Assembly: GCF_026745355.1 (NCBI RefSeq)
Contig: NC_079202.1
Location: forward strand, 40,851,215 to 40,915,214
Source: Beta vulgaris subsp. vulgaris
Lineage: Eukaryota; Streptophyta; Magnoliopsida; Caryophyllales; Amaranthaceae
Length of the DNA stretch: 64,000 bases
Reading direction: 5' to 3'
Numbering within the stretch: the stretch's first letter is position 1; every line of letters starts with the position of its first letter. The position numbers and the translations under genes were made by a program. The notes under the pieces are model-generated. The model was not told the DNA's origin, did no database searches, and was given only the letters and a program-made list of their open reading frames with translations. Below, piece by piece: positions 33,986 to 43,547 of this stretch.

Positions 33986-35926
33986 CTAACCCTTAAGGTT
34001 GGCAATCTTCATTTCCACAACTAGTGGATCATCATGCGGCGTCCTTACTTCCCTCGGTCCAGCTCGCTGACCACTATTTTTGGAAAGGATCAGACTCGGC
34101 CTGGTAGTGAGCATAACCTGACTGAGTTCCCTTAAATAGTTTTTGTGGCCCCGATTTGTTGGACCTCCAGCCGCAAATCCTCCTGAGATGACCATTACTA
34201 CATCATCATCCGTGCTACCTCCATCCATCTTCCTTCCTTGACGGTTATCTCTTTTCTGGAACTTCCTTCCTGACGAAGGCAGGTAATTGTTCATCTTACC
34301 TTTTCGAGCCAACTCTTCTAGTGCTTCTTCAAGTGTTGCATTCATTGGTTTCATGCCCACAATCTTTGTGGAAGTGACAATACTTGCTTTATCCCTGTTA
34401 CGGTAAGGCGTCTTCATTTCGGCCGGCGCCTTTAGCTCATGCTGATCCTTTATTTCCATCAAAATGGAATATTGATCTTTGTTGAACTCTATTGGTTCAA
34501 CTGAGGCCGCCGGCTCGGATCGCCTACTTCTTTTGGACGAGGTGGTCATAGAAGTCATTGCCCAAGTCTCAGCCTTTTTGGGCGGATTCTTCTTTGGCTG
34601 AACAGCTTCCTCACTTTCTTCACTTCTGGTTGTTTTGCCTCAGCACAGACCTCTGTGGCATGAATGAATGCTCAGCTCCTCAAGCTTCCGTCAAAGTAGT
34701 GATTTTCTTCTTTACCAAATCAAACTTAAAACTTCCTGGTCTTAACCTCTGATAAGGCGTCAAAGCCACACCGCATTAGATCTTGGATCTGCAATGCTCT
34801 AGATTAATCTCTTCACATAACCTCTCAAGCTCCTTAGGACCTTGGATGACTTTACCCAAGTGCATGCTTGTCTTTTGTTCCTGACGATTAGCCACAAAGT
34901 GACTGGTGAATAGAATGCTAAGTTCAGTAAAATTGTTCACTGAGTTAGGCGGCAAGTTGTTAAACCATTTTTGCGCTACCCCCTTCAAAGTACTGGAGTA
35001 AATTCTTACACCAAGTAGCATCGTCCACCCCTTGGACATACATCTGATGCTTGTAAGCTGATAGGTGATCGTCGGATCAGTAGTTCCGTCAAAAGGTTCA
35101 ATGGTCGGGAGCTTAACCTTTGGGAAAGGAGGGGACTCCATATCCTGACCGAGAAAGGAGTTGGCCAATGATCTGGAGTGCCGCAACCTGACCCTCAATG
35201 GGTATGTGCTCCTGACGGTACTCTTTAGTAACCGGATTAGATGAGGTGTTAGCTAAGGCTTGACGCCTGTACACCATTGGCTGCAAAACTGTCTTTTCCT
35301 GCCTTGGCTGAAAAGCATGATGGTCCACGGCTTCGTGCCACTGTTCTGGAAAGGAGTCTTAAGGACGGATCCTTCATATACGGTGTGGAATCAGAGGCTG
35401 AACGCTGCTGAGCTGCCGCCCTCTTAGCCTCCAAGTACTCCATAGCATCAGTCTCCATCATGTGACCAGTAGGAGGAATATTATCTGCTGGACGGACTAC
35501 CAGCTCCAGTCCATTTCCTCCTAGAATCACTAACAGCTGGCTGCTTTCCTTAGAAGGCGGCCTAGTCAACTCTAGCCGAGGTGGCCGACTAGGTCCTGGA
35601 CGACCCTCTTGGGATCGCCCTTTGAGCGGTTCAGCCGTCTCTCCTCCTGGACTCAGCTGAAAAAACAACATATTGTTCTTGATCTGCTCCTCCATGACAG
35701 CGGCCATTCTTGCTTGGAAGTCATTTAACACATTCTCCAAGTGACCAGCTGTCACTGGATGGTCAAGATTCTCCTGGATAACTGGAGTTACAGTCCTACC
35801 CTCCAGATGGACGGCAGCATGGCCATGGTCTCGTCCACGAGGCGGCCTCTCCTCATCCACAGTGTCTTCTACCTGAATTCTAAAACTTCTATTCCTTGCG
35901 ACATTCGATGAATGACAGTCCGTCAT
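33986..35926 (-). pseudogene. Gag of the Tat element
   Basis: Gag forms the particle that packages element RNA. The N-terminal piece (35249-35926) starts MTDCHSSNVARNR and is charged and Gln/Arg-rich. The retrotransposon gag core (34776-35198) reads IEPFDGTTDPTITY, YSSTLKGVAQKWFNNLPP, FTELSILFTSHFV and QGPKELERLCEEIN. The C-terminal piece (33986-34558) reads YLPSSGRKFQKR and VISGGFAAGGPTNRGHKNY, the typical segment before protease in this lineage. Three different frames are used, and the segment around 34560-34775 lacks an open frame. No clear zinc knuckle was found. Confidence 0.88.
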
Positions 35927-35935
35927 TGCTGCGTC

Positions 35936-35953
35936 TCCCCACAGACAGCGCCA
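35936..35953 (-). other. Primer-binding site of the Tat element
   Basis: The minus strand reads TGGCGCTGTCTGTGGGGA two bases after the 5' LTR. TGGCGC-type sites are usual in the Tat/Athila branch. I cannot assign the tRNA with certainty. Confidence 0.75.
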
Positions 35954-35955
35954 AA

Positions 35956-36552
35956 TGTTACGTAGTGCAAAAGGTTCTTAAAACTAGAGACTTGTGCAAC
36001 AATAATTGGCTCGAATCCCAATGCTAACTCCTGACCAGCAACCTGCAAAAAGGGACCCACCCTGGAGGTTTGGGTGGTATTTCCCCCTCCGATGCTTAAG
36101 TCAGATGTCAGGGATGTAAAGGAACTTTTAGAGAGAGAAAGTAGAGAGAGAGATAAGAATTTATGGCAGAATAACAGTACTATGCCCTGAAAAACGTACC
36201 TTTCTCCCTGAAATCAAGGACTATTTATACTGTTTGAAATAACTGCTGTACCTTGATGTCACCCTAATTTGGGAGCATCTGATTGGCTAATCAATAAAAT
36301 GGTGACACGTGGCAGTGGTTGAGTGGTCAGTACACCTCACTTTCATACAAAGGGGCAGACTACTTTTGCTGGGCCTAAGTACAACTTTTGGGCCATTAAA
36401 GGGACTTTTAGTACTCTTCCTTCAGGGAAACGTACTTTTAGCCCTGCAAACTGGTGGCCCTTTGTACTTTGCCTTCATGAGCGCATGCCACGTGTAGGGC
36501 TCTGATGAGGCCACGTGTCAGCTTGATAGCCGTTGATTTTTAGGCTACAACA
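35956..36552 (-). repeat. Right (5') LTR of the Tat element
   Basis: 597 bp with the same ends as the left copy. Apart from two indels the copies look nearly identical along their length. Confidence 0.9.
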
Positions 36553-37104
36553 GTTAGGGTTCGGGTTAGTTAGGAGTTAGGTTTTAGAGTTTATTTAGGT
36601 TAATTAGAGTTTATTTAGGTTAATTAGGGGAAATTAGGGGTTAATTAGGGTTAATGACTAACGGTGATTAACGTCTTTTTCATTAAGGGTATCTGGGTGC
36701 ATTTACATAAAACTGAGGGGTACCCTGTGAATTTTGAAAACATGGGGGGTACCTGGTAATTTTTTTGAAAACTCAGGGGTACTTGGTGAAAAACCGTATA
36801 TTTATTAGTTAATTATGTCCTAAACTTTTTTCATAATCATCATGGTTAAGGTTGTCCCCTAAAAGATATTTAATTTGATTATTTCAAAAGTAATGTTTAT
36901 TATGGCAATAGTTTACTTATTATAATATAGTAATATGGTTTGATATTTACTAAAAATGAAAGATCAACGTGACCATACATTTCATCTTTTTGCTCAAAGT
37001 TTCATCTCCTTGCTCTCCAAGTATTCTAGAAGATCTTGATCCCCCATGTATTTTTTGCCATTAAGCCTCCAATTTCTTACTGAAGTTTTCCTTTCGTAAA
37101 ATTT

Positions 37105-37114
37105 CTATAAATAG
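37105..37114 (+). promoter_or_regulatory. Candidate TATA box
   Basis: CTATAAATAG is followed by a leader of about 120 bp with 'ccatttctcatccactt' about 25 bp downstream and no ATG until about 37210. It resembles a plant core promoter, but I know of no proven gene behind it. Confidence 0.35.
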
Positions 37115-37235
37115 TGGGTTAATTTCACCATTTCTCATCCACTTGAAAATTTCAAACTATAACCACAACCTCCATTAGCATCACTAAATAAAAATCAGAA
37201 TTTTCATTAATGTGTCTTCTTCTTGTTGAGTATTC

Positions 37236-37469
37236 ATGAATTACCACGCTCCTTCTCCTTTGATTTTATGTTTTCCTACTGTATTTCGCCAATATCTTCT
37301 TCTTAAAGTTGGAATGTGCCCATGCTTTCTTCACAAAAGTTGCAGATATAGAAAAGTTATCGAATTTAGACCCAAAAATCATGCGATTCAGAGTAAAGAG
37401 CTAAACCCTCTGAAAGTTTTCAGTTATTGTTGCCAAATATTATACGTTCTTCTTGCTTCTTTGTTCTAA
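37236..37469 (+). CDS. Small hypothetical ORF downstream of a TATA box
   Basis: A 77-codon frame (MNYHAPSPLILCFPTVF...) begins about 120 bp after the candidate TATA box. It is hydrophobic and Cys-containing, with a C-terminal YVLLASLF. I recognise no family, and it could be chance. The following 600 bp have no continuing exon that I can identify. An out-of-frame ATG at about 37210 precedes it. Confidence 0.2.
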   Translation: MNYHAPSPLILCFPTVFRQYLLLKVGMCPCFLHKSCRYRKVIEFRPKNHAIQSKELNPLKVFSYCCQILYVLLASLF

Positions 37470-39359
37470 TCATAATTCATGAAACCCAGAGACTATTTTC
37501 TGTGTTAAGGAAGCAATGATTGTATTGAACTGGTAAATGGGCTAGCTACAAGTGGGGTAATTATGTTCACGATGTACAAAAAGGACAAAAAGTGGTCAAA
37601 TGTTAATGTACCATTTTGTCAAAAACTTGTATTTGCCAATGAACTGCTCATGTAAATGGTCCTTGCTGGTAGACTATTCAATGTTATGTTTTCTGATAGT
37701 ATTTTCGAAAAATTACCAAAATGATGTATTATATGCATGTGTGTGAAAATGTTTACGAACTAAAACTGTGCTTACAGGCTAAAGTAAAGTTCATGAGTTT
37801 TCTACTCATTTTAGGTTACTTTTCTATGTTTTCCTTTTTTTTTCTATTTCATATAATTATTAAGGTTTTATGAAAATAGCTCAAGTTCAATTGTGACATG
37901 GATGTTCCGGATGGATTATGTTGAAGTTGCACTATATAATTTGGGATTTTTATCATCTTATGTATTATGAGTAATAATTACTATTCTAATTGAGAGTTTG
38001 TATAATTTAGAAACTATTTTAAGGCTATTATTTTATTTGTGGGCCTATAACCCATAGCTTAAGTTTCACTTGCGATGTCAATTATGAGTAATTAAGGTTT
38101 TGGATTTTTAGGGCTTTACAATCGCTTAGGGCGGTGCTTTTTGAAAGGACAAAGAGCAAACCCCCAGGGATGACCTCACGCATAGAACATGCACTAATAA
38201 GGCAAGGTAGATTGTCCTTATGATGACTTAAATAATAGTCATGCATATGTAAAATTGTATGTCATTCTAATGCTAAAAAGAGTATGAATCGTATTTTTCG
38301 AGTTTCACCCACTCATTCAAAAAAAAATTATTATTTTTTTAAATTCGCCCCAGTGAAGTCGCCAAATTGCAAGCCTTTTTTATTTCACCTACACGAGATG
38401 AGCACGTATTTGACTACTTTATTGTGATGGCTTTATTGAAAACGTTTTGAAGTCGCCAATAAGTCGTTAAAAGAAGACTCGTAAACCTAATTAAATATTG
38501 GGAAATAGTAAGGACAAATTAGGGACTTATGGAAGGTATATTACCACGTCCTGACTCCAAGATGGTCAATAAACCATAGATTAAGTTTGGGTGAGGGTAC
38601 GAACACTATCAGCAAACATTCGGCCATTAATGGCCTCTACTAAATATCAATTCATGTTAGGTTTATACATAAGAATAACCATAAAATATTTTCATGCACC
38701 CTGAAAATATACTAGTCTAGGTTGGTTCAGGAATTTTTTAGTGATATGTAATTATGCCATCAAATTACAGGGAATCTAGCAGGTTGTTCGAATTATCTTA
38801 TTAATATAAGAACAGCTTTTTAGGTCTTGATTAGCAAAAATAACATGTGGGGGTGATGAAAGCATTATCGGGAACGATCATGTACCATATGCATGTATAT
38901 GTACGTAAAATAAATAGCAAAGAAATAAAAGGGGATATAATGTACAAAGGAACGATTTTTAGATTAAATATCTACATCAGGAAAGAATTGGTTAGTAACT
39001 ACAATATAGAAATAAAGGATTTATTCAAGAACGACCCTTAGGATTATACCATGACTTAAACCTATAGAGATTGACAACCTTCGGGACGAGCGATCATGAA
39101 GCCTAAAGAAATGAAAGTGAGTATGTGTTTAATTTTGTGTTGAAAAGTATGGAAGTATGAGTTTTGTAGAGAGGTTTTGTAAGTGTATTCGTAAAGTTTG
39201 AAAGTATGAAAGCTGTAATGTAAAAAGTATCGAAAAATTGTCTTTGAATCGGGAAATTAAGATCTATTTATCGGGAAAAAAATATGTGTGTCACGCAGAC
39301 AATGCGACAGGCGCACATCTCTGTGTGACGCACAATTACACATGTTAGTCGCATAAGGG

Positions 39360-39619
39360 GGTGGGGGAGGGTTTGCGAGGATGTGGTGGGGGGTTGTGGT
39401 GTTGGTGCGGGGAGGTGGTGGTGGGTTAGGGTTAGAAGTTAGTGTTAAGGGTTAGGGTTAGGGTTTTGCTAAATAAATTAGGGTTAACACTAACGGATTT
39501 AACCGCCGTTAGTCATTAAAAGCACGTTGATGTATTACCAATAAACTGAGGGCCGGGGTACCTAGTGTATTTTGAAAAGGTAGCTGGTTAATAAACTGAA
39601 AACTCAGGAGTACTTGGTG
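39360..39619. mobile_element. Third arm of the TIR family, single-ended
   Basis: It has the same order as the right arm at 36558-36788. A G-rich block ('ggtggggggttgtggtg') is followed by 'ggttagggttagggtt', then 'gccgttagtcatt', 'ggggtacct' and 'aactcaggagtacttggtg', ending at 39619. No opposite arm is found upstream, so it is truncated or recombined. Confidence 0.65.
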
Positions 39620-39733
39620 AAAAAATCAATAATTCTACACTTTCCACTATCCTTGTAACTGACGCATTAGGATTTTCTTATTTATATTGCTTGTTGACAC
39701 TATTCAAAAATTTCATTTTGATCTTAATCATTA

Positions 39734-39996
39734 TCTATACAAATATATTAAAAGGCATGTATAAACAAGAAACTCTGCTACGTGACGCTCTCACTAGGGT
39801 GTTTTAGTTCATGTAATCCATATACAATAAAAAATTAAGAAATTGCATAATATAGGGTTTGATCTCGAGACCTCAAGTATATATACTAAAGTCTTAACGA
39901 CTAGGCTAACTTGTATTTAGTGTTATTATCATAAAGTATTATATTAATAAATGAAATTTTTTCTTACCCGGGACATAGCCCGGGCCTAATAACTAA
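39734..39996 (+). mobile_element. Non-autonomous Helitron, 263 bp
   Basis: It starts TCTATACAAATATATTAAAA after an A (39733) and ends CTAA before a T (39997), the A|T insertion site of Helitrons. The 3' end has the hairpin CCCGGG-acatag-CCCGGG, eight bases before the terminal CTAA. No Rep/helicase is encoded. Confidence 0.75.
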
Positions 39997-40151
39997 TTTA
40001 TACTTAATAAATAGCACAGTTTTATGAAATCTTGTTACATTCGTCTCGTTATATACTTTTTTAATATCAAATTTTCATGATTTAGGCTGCTCTCATTTCG
40101 TTCACCGCTACTACGAGAATCACGTTTGCTTTATGTTCCTCTTGCTACTAA

Positions 40152-40462
40152 GGGGGCGTTTGGTTTATATTATGGTATGGGTTTGGAATCAGGAATGAAA
40201 CCAAGGTGGTATGGGTTTGGAACTTGATACTTAATACCTTGTGTTTGGTTTCATTTAGGAATGCAAATTTTCTTTTATTTGATACCTAGAGGTAAGTTAT
40301 GAGCCATACCCACCTCCCCCCATGGGTTTCTAAACCCCATACCTTATGGATTTGAGGTATAGATTTAAAATTTAGAAATAAGTTAAACAAACACTAGGTA
40401 TGGGTTTTGTTCATTCCAAACCCATACCTCATATACCTAAAACTAGTGAACCAAACACCCCC
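40152..40462. mobile_element. PIF/Harbinger-like MITE, 311 bp
   Basis: The left end is GGGGGCGTTTGGTT and the right end is AACCAAACACCCCC, so the terminal inverted repeats are nearly perfect. The 3 bp duplication TAA is at 40149-40151 and 40463-40465. Longer internal inverted similarity ('gtatgggtttgga' against 'ccaaacccatac') makes the whole element foldable. It has no coding sequence. Confidence 0.88.
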
Positions 40463-40465
40463 TAA

Positions 40466-41442
40466 GATGTTTCAGTTTTCCAAGTTGTCTCTTATTGTCT
40501 CCCCATGGGATTCAACAGAAGTTCAAAAGATTGACCTATTCTGAATGTCTCCTTGCATAATATGAGTTTCAAACATTGATGATTTGGATGTGAATGAGTT
40601 GAATTACTTATCCCTAACTTTATTCGTGAACTATGTATTCAGGAATTGTGAAAGCATTCGGCTCCTTCATGCATGCTCCGCTTGGGGAAATATAGCTCAG
40701 TTGGTAGAGCGCCACTCTTGCTATGGGGTTGTATGTCTAATAGGGGAGGGTTAGTCCCACATACTAGGGTAAACCGCCTTCACTCTCTCTCATACTCCAC
40801 ATTCTCCCTATAAACACATTGAAATCTGATACTTATTTAAGTATCAGAGGCACAATCTTGATTACCCTCATCTAGGCTCGGTGTTCATATGCAAGGCATC
40901 GATAATGTAGCAAGGCAGCGTGCTGAAATCGTGGTGTAAATCAACCCTACTCTAAAGTTGAATTTTTCCCGCTATATACACATAGCCCTACACTTGCACT
41001 CGTGTGTGGTTACTAGAACTAGAGTCGGTCTTTTACTCTTCTTTTTCTTTTTGAAAGAACGGACTTTTACTCTTCTAACAAAGCTTAAAAGATTTAGTAC
41101 ACAATTCATTACTCTTTTCCAAGAATATATGACACTAGTATCGTGTTATTTGACACCCAGGTATACAATAAAATCAAACAAACAAAAATTTAAACTCAAT
41201 TTAGTTATCCTCCATCAGTCTTTCACTTGAATAACAGCAACTTACTTAAGAGCCAGAAGTAGAACTATACACAAGAGTAATTGATATTCTTCTAAACGTT
41301 CATATTTAGAAATATCACAAGATATATATATCAACAAATGATGATATACAATACTAAAAGCAACTCTTATGATCAAATAATGTAGTTGCTTAGTTTTGAT
41401 TTGAATTAAGAAAAGACTGATGTTTAATTAGTAAGAGTTGAT
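40466..41442. other. Flank downstream of the thioredoxin gene
   Basis: Apart from the tRNA-like fragment, no feature is recognised. A block at 40750-40830 has 'agtcccacata' and 'cctataaacaca', and a 13 bp inverted pair ('ctgatacttattt'/'aagtatcag') lies at 40828-40848. The short frame at 40958-41230 is probably chance. Confidence 0.35.
40684..40740 (+). pseudogene. tRNA-like fragment, resembling plastid trnA-UGC 5' exon
   Basis: 'ggggaaatatagctcagt' then 'tggtagagcgcc' and 'ctcttgct' has the acceptor strand, D-arm and first part of the anticodon arm of a tRNA but no second half. It resembles from memory the 5' exon of plastid trnA-UGC. The next words ('ggggttgtatgtctaat') resemble that gene's intron with a deletion. 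A mitochondrial or SINE origin is not excluded. It is not a functional tRNA gene. Confidence 0.4.
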
Positions 41443-42495
41443 TCAAGAAGACAAATACTTTTCAATGGTATCAGCCAAGGTAGACTTGGGCACAGCACCA
41501 ATAATACTCTCTTTTCTTTCTCCATTCTTGAAGAACAAGACTGTAGGAATGCTCCTTATGTTGTACTGAGTAGCAATATTTGGGGATTCATCTGTGTTCA
41601 ACTTGTAAACTGCAATCTTCCCTGAGAACTCTTTCGCCAATTCGTCAACAACCGGAGCAATCAACTTGCACGGTCCACACCATGGTGCCCAAAAGTCCAC
41701 CATCACCGGAACTTGGCTGTCAAGGACTAGCTCTTTCCAGCTTGAATCATTCACATCTTGGACTATAAACACAACACCAACCAAAAGAAAAAGATATAGG
41801 AAAACAGGAAAAGAGTTATTCAACTTTGATTAATAATTATCATTGAATAATGTAATCTTGTCATCGTCCCAAACAATTATATATCATTTGAATTGTCACA
41901 AGATACCAAAAAAAGAACAAAGGTGTAATTGAAGTTTACTTATGTATCCTTTACAAGTTCTTAAATGCTAGTATTAGTTGATGGTAAAACGTGGATCACT
42001 CATAATTGCATATCTGGGGTTACTGACATGAATTATTAAGGTTGTAATTGAGATATTGTTAATAGATATATATGAGGCTACTAACAAACGTTAATGGATT
42101 CCTAATAATAAATGATATACCTCTATATTATAGTTTTTATAAAGAAAGTAACTCAGTAAGTATATCTAGCTTCCAGTCAAGCTACATCATGTATAGTATA
42201 AACCTATCATATGCTTCAAGTCAAGCTACGACATGTATATAATTAAGAAAAACAAACCTTGCTTCACAGCTTCACTAGCCTTGCACACAACGCTTGATTT
42301 TCGGTATGTTCGAGGAGATGAAGACGAGACCAAAGAAGTTGAAGCTGAGGAAGATAATGCAGGAAATGATTTCTTTAGACCTTGAAAAGTCGTCAAATTA
42401 AGCTTGTAAGGTGGAAGTTGAAGAGCATGAGATTTTACAGCAACAGTTCCTACACTTGCTGTTGTGCTCAACTGTAAACAATTTTCTATAGCCAT
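41443..42495 (-). CDS. Thioredoxin m-type, chloroplast precursor
   Basis: Two minus-strand exons are 42258-42495 and 41443-41762, with a 495 bp GT-AG intron. The donor GTTTGT follows AAGCAAG, the acceptor is TTTATAG, and a split Val codon joins them. The protein is about 185 residues. Residues 1 to about 70 are a Ser/Thr-rich plastid transit peptide beginning [10 protein letters not shown] with SSVVCKAS near the expected cleavage site. The mature thioredoxin fold contains the redox site WCGPC in [12 protein letters not shown], the cis-Pro motif RSIPTV and the [17 protein letters not shown] end. It would reduce regulatory disulfides of stromal enzymes using ferredoxin-thioredoxin reductase. 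The frame is intact with no defects, and the length suits the family. In leaves it is expected to be light-linked. No close neighbour is functionally related. Confidence 0.95.
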
Positions 42496-42903
42496 GATAG
42501 TATAGTAAAAGTATATATGTTTTGGTTTTTGGGAGGAAATGTAGTTGCTCTGGTTTTTGTGTTAGAACTTAGAAGTAGTGTGTTTGAGCAAGGAAATGCT
42601 GTTTTTAGATTTTGTTTAAGTTGTGTGTTGTAGAAGTGGATAACTTGAGAAATTTTATGAGGTTGTTAGAATGATCAAATTCATGTGGATCTAGTTTACT
42701 TGAGGCCCTTTCAATTTTGGCTTAATATTATAGGACCACTTGTCACTTCCACGTCATTTAGGCTTGTGGTGGTGGCCTTTTCACCTTGGCTTGTATAGTT
42801 GTATAGTAGCTACAGAAAGAGGGCAACAGGCAAGGTGATACACATGTCTTAAGTTGCCTAGTGATACATAAGGTGTTAATTGATAAATTGAGACTTGAAT
42901 CAT
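42496..42903 (-). promoter_or_regulatory. Upstream region of the thioredoxin m gene
   Basis: This 408 bp lies between the start codon and a MITE. On the minus strand 'catatatact' about 25 bp before the ATG is TATA-like but may be within the leader. A 'tgacgtgg' (G-box-like ACGT core) lies near 42750. Assignments are by motif only. Confidence 0.35.
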
Positions 42904-43529
42904 TAGGGATGGCAGGTGGGTATAATTTGGCGGGTTTCGCACCGCATCCGCCCCAGTTGGGGCGGGTATGGATATGACTTTGGTGGGTAGTGGGTGGGTA
43001 TGGATACGAAAATCAAATCCGCCATGGGTGGTGGGTAGGTGGTGGATATGAGGTCACATCCGCCCCAAATCCACCCACCCCGCCCCATATCCGCCCGCCC
43101 CACCCCATATCCATCCGCCCCGTATAATATTTACTAATTTACCCTTTATAAAATAAAGAATTATGTTCATAAATCTAAAAAATTGTAAAAAAATAATTAA
43201 GAAATATGAATACTAAGAATGTGTACTTTTTTTTGTTTAAAATGGGTGTTTCTAATAATTAATTTATATAATAGGTTATATATAGAAAACAAATCAAGTG
43301 GGCCGGTGGAAAATCCACCTAGGTGATGGGCGGGTATAAGTGGGTAATGGATATCCACTTGGGTGGTGGAGCGGATGTGGGTATAACCTTATACCCACGT
43401 GGGCGGAGGTGAATATGGAAACTTGTACCCGCCATGGTTGGCGGGTAGGTGGTGGGTATGGAAAATTTAGGTGGAGGTGGGTGTGGATTTAGGGGTATCC
43501 GCATCCGCCCCGCCCATTTGCCATCCCTA
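42904..43529. mobile_element. MITE-like element with TAGGGATGGCA ends
   Basis: The terminal inverted repeats are TAGGGATGGCA at the left and TGCCATCCCTA at the right. The interior is built from degenerate words ggtgggtatgg/ccatacccacc and cgggg/ccccg, largely self-complementary, around an AT-rich core (43120-43290). The ends resemble a common plant hAT-type MITE. I found no clear 8 bp duplication. It lies about 400 bp upstream of the thioredoxin gene. Confidence 0.65.
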
Positions 43530-43547
43530 TTCAGTTTGGATCGGTTT

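Larger units (their letters stand above)
25074..36552 (-). mobile_element. Ty3/gypsy LTR retrotransposon, Tat lineage
   Basis: LTRs at 25074-25682 and 35956-36552 both start TGTTACGTAGTGC and end AGGCTACAACA. The target-site duplication gttag lies at 25069-25073 and 36553-36557. On the minus strand the order is 5' LTR, a TGGCGC-type primer-binding site, gag, protease, RT, RNase H, a second (archaeal-type) RNase H, integrase, an extra gene in antisense, polypurine tract, 3' LTR. The second RNase H and the antisense gene are characters of the Tat lineage (Retand/Grande/Ogre group). Every pol segment is frameshifted. The left LTR has an extra block of about 32 bp after position 25089; the right LTR has a short extra block near 36372. 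Confidence 0.95.
24259..36788. mobile_element. Short terminal-inverted-repeat element split by the Tat retrotransposon
   Basis: The left arm starts CACCAAGTACCC at 24259. The right arm ends with its complement, GGGGTACTTGGTG, at 36788. The two arms match as inverted repeats for about 160 bp, with shared blocks gagttttca, ccccccatgttttc then aaaattcac, ctcagttttatgtaaat and gttagtcattaaccctaat. Removing the retrotransposon (25074-36552) and one gttag leaves an element of about 1.05 kb. Its middle is C-rich (24480-24800) then G-rich (24890-25070). It has no coding capacity that I trust. I could not identify its target-site duplication, so the superfamily is open. Confidence 0.7.
36789..39359. 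other. Long non-coding AT-rich stretch
   Basis: Apart from the candidate promoter and small ORF listed separately, I recognise no gene. The part from 38100 to 39050 contains words such as 'cgccccagtgaagtcgcc' and 'gggatgacctcacgcataga' that suggest old retroelement sequence, but no ends were found. The part at 39290-39350 has a small imperfect hairpin (gtgtgtcacgc...gtgtgacgcac). Confidence 0.35.

Noticed and set aside
40750..40820. 'agtcccacata' upstream of 'tataaaca' as a plant snRNA promoter (USE plus TATA).
   Set aside because: The spacing (about 47 bp) does not match the pol II or pol III snRNA arrangement, and no snRNA sequence follows.
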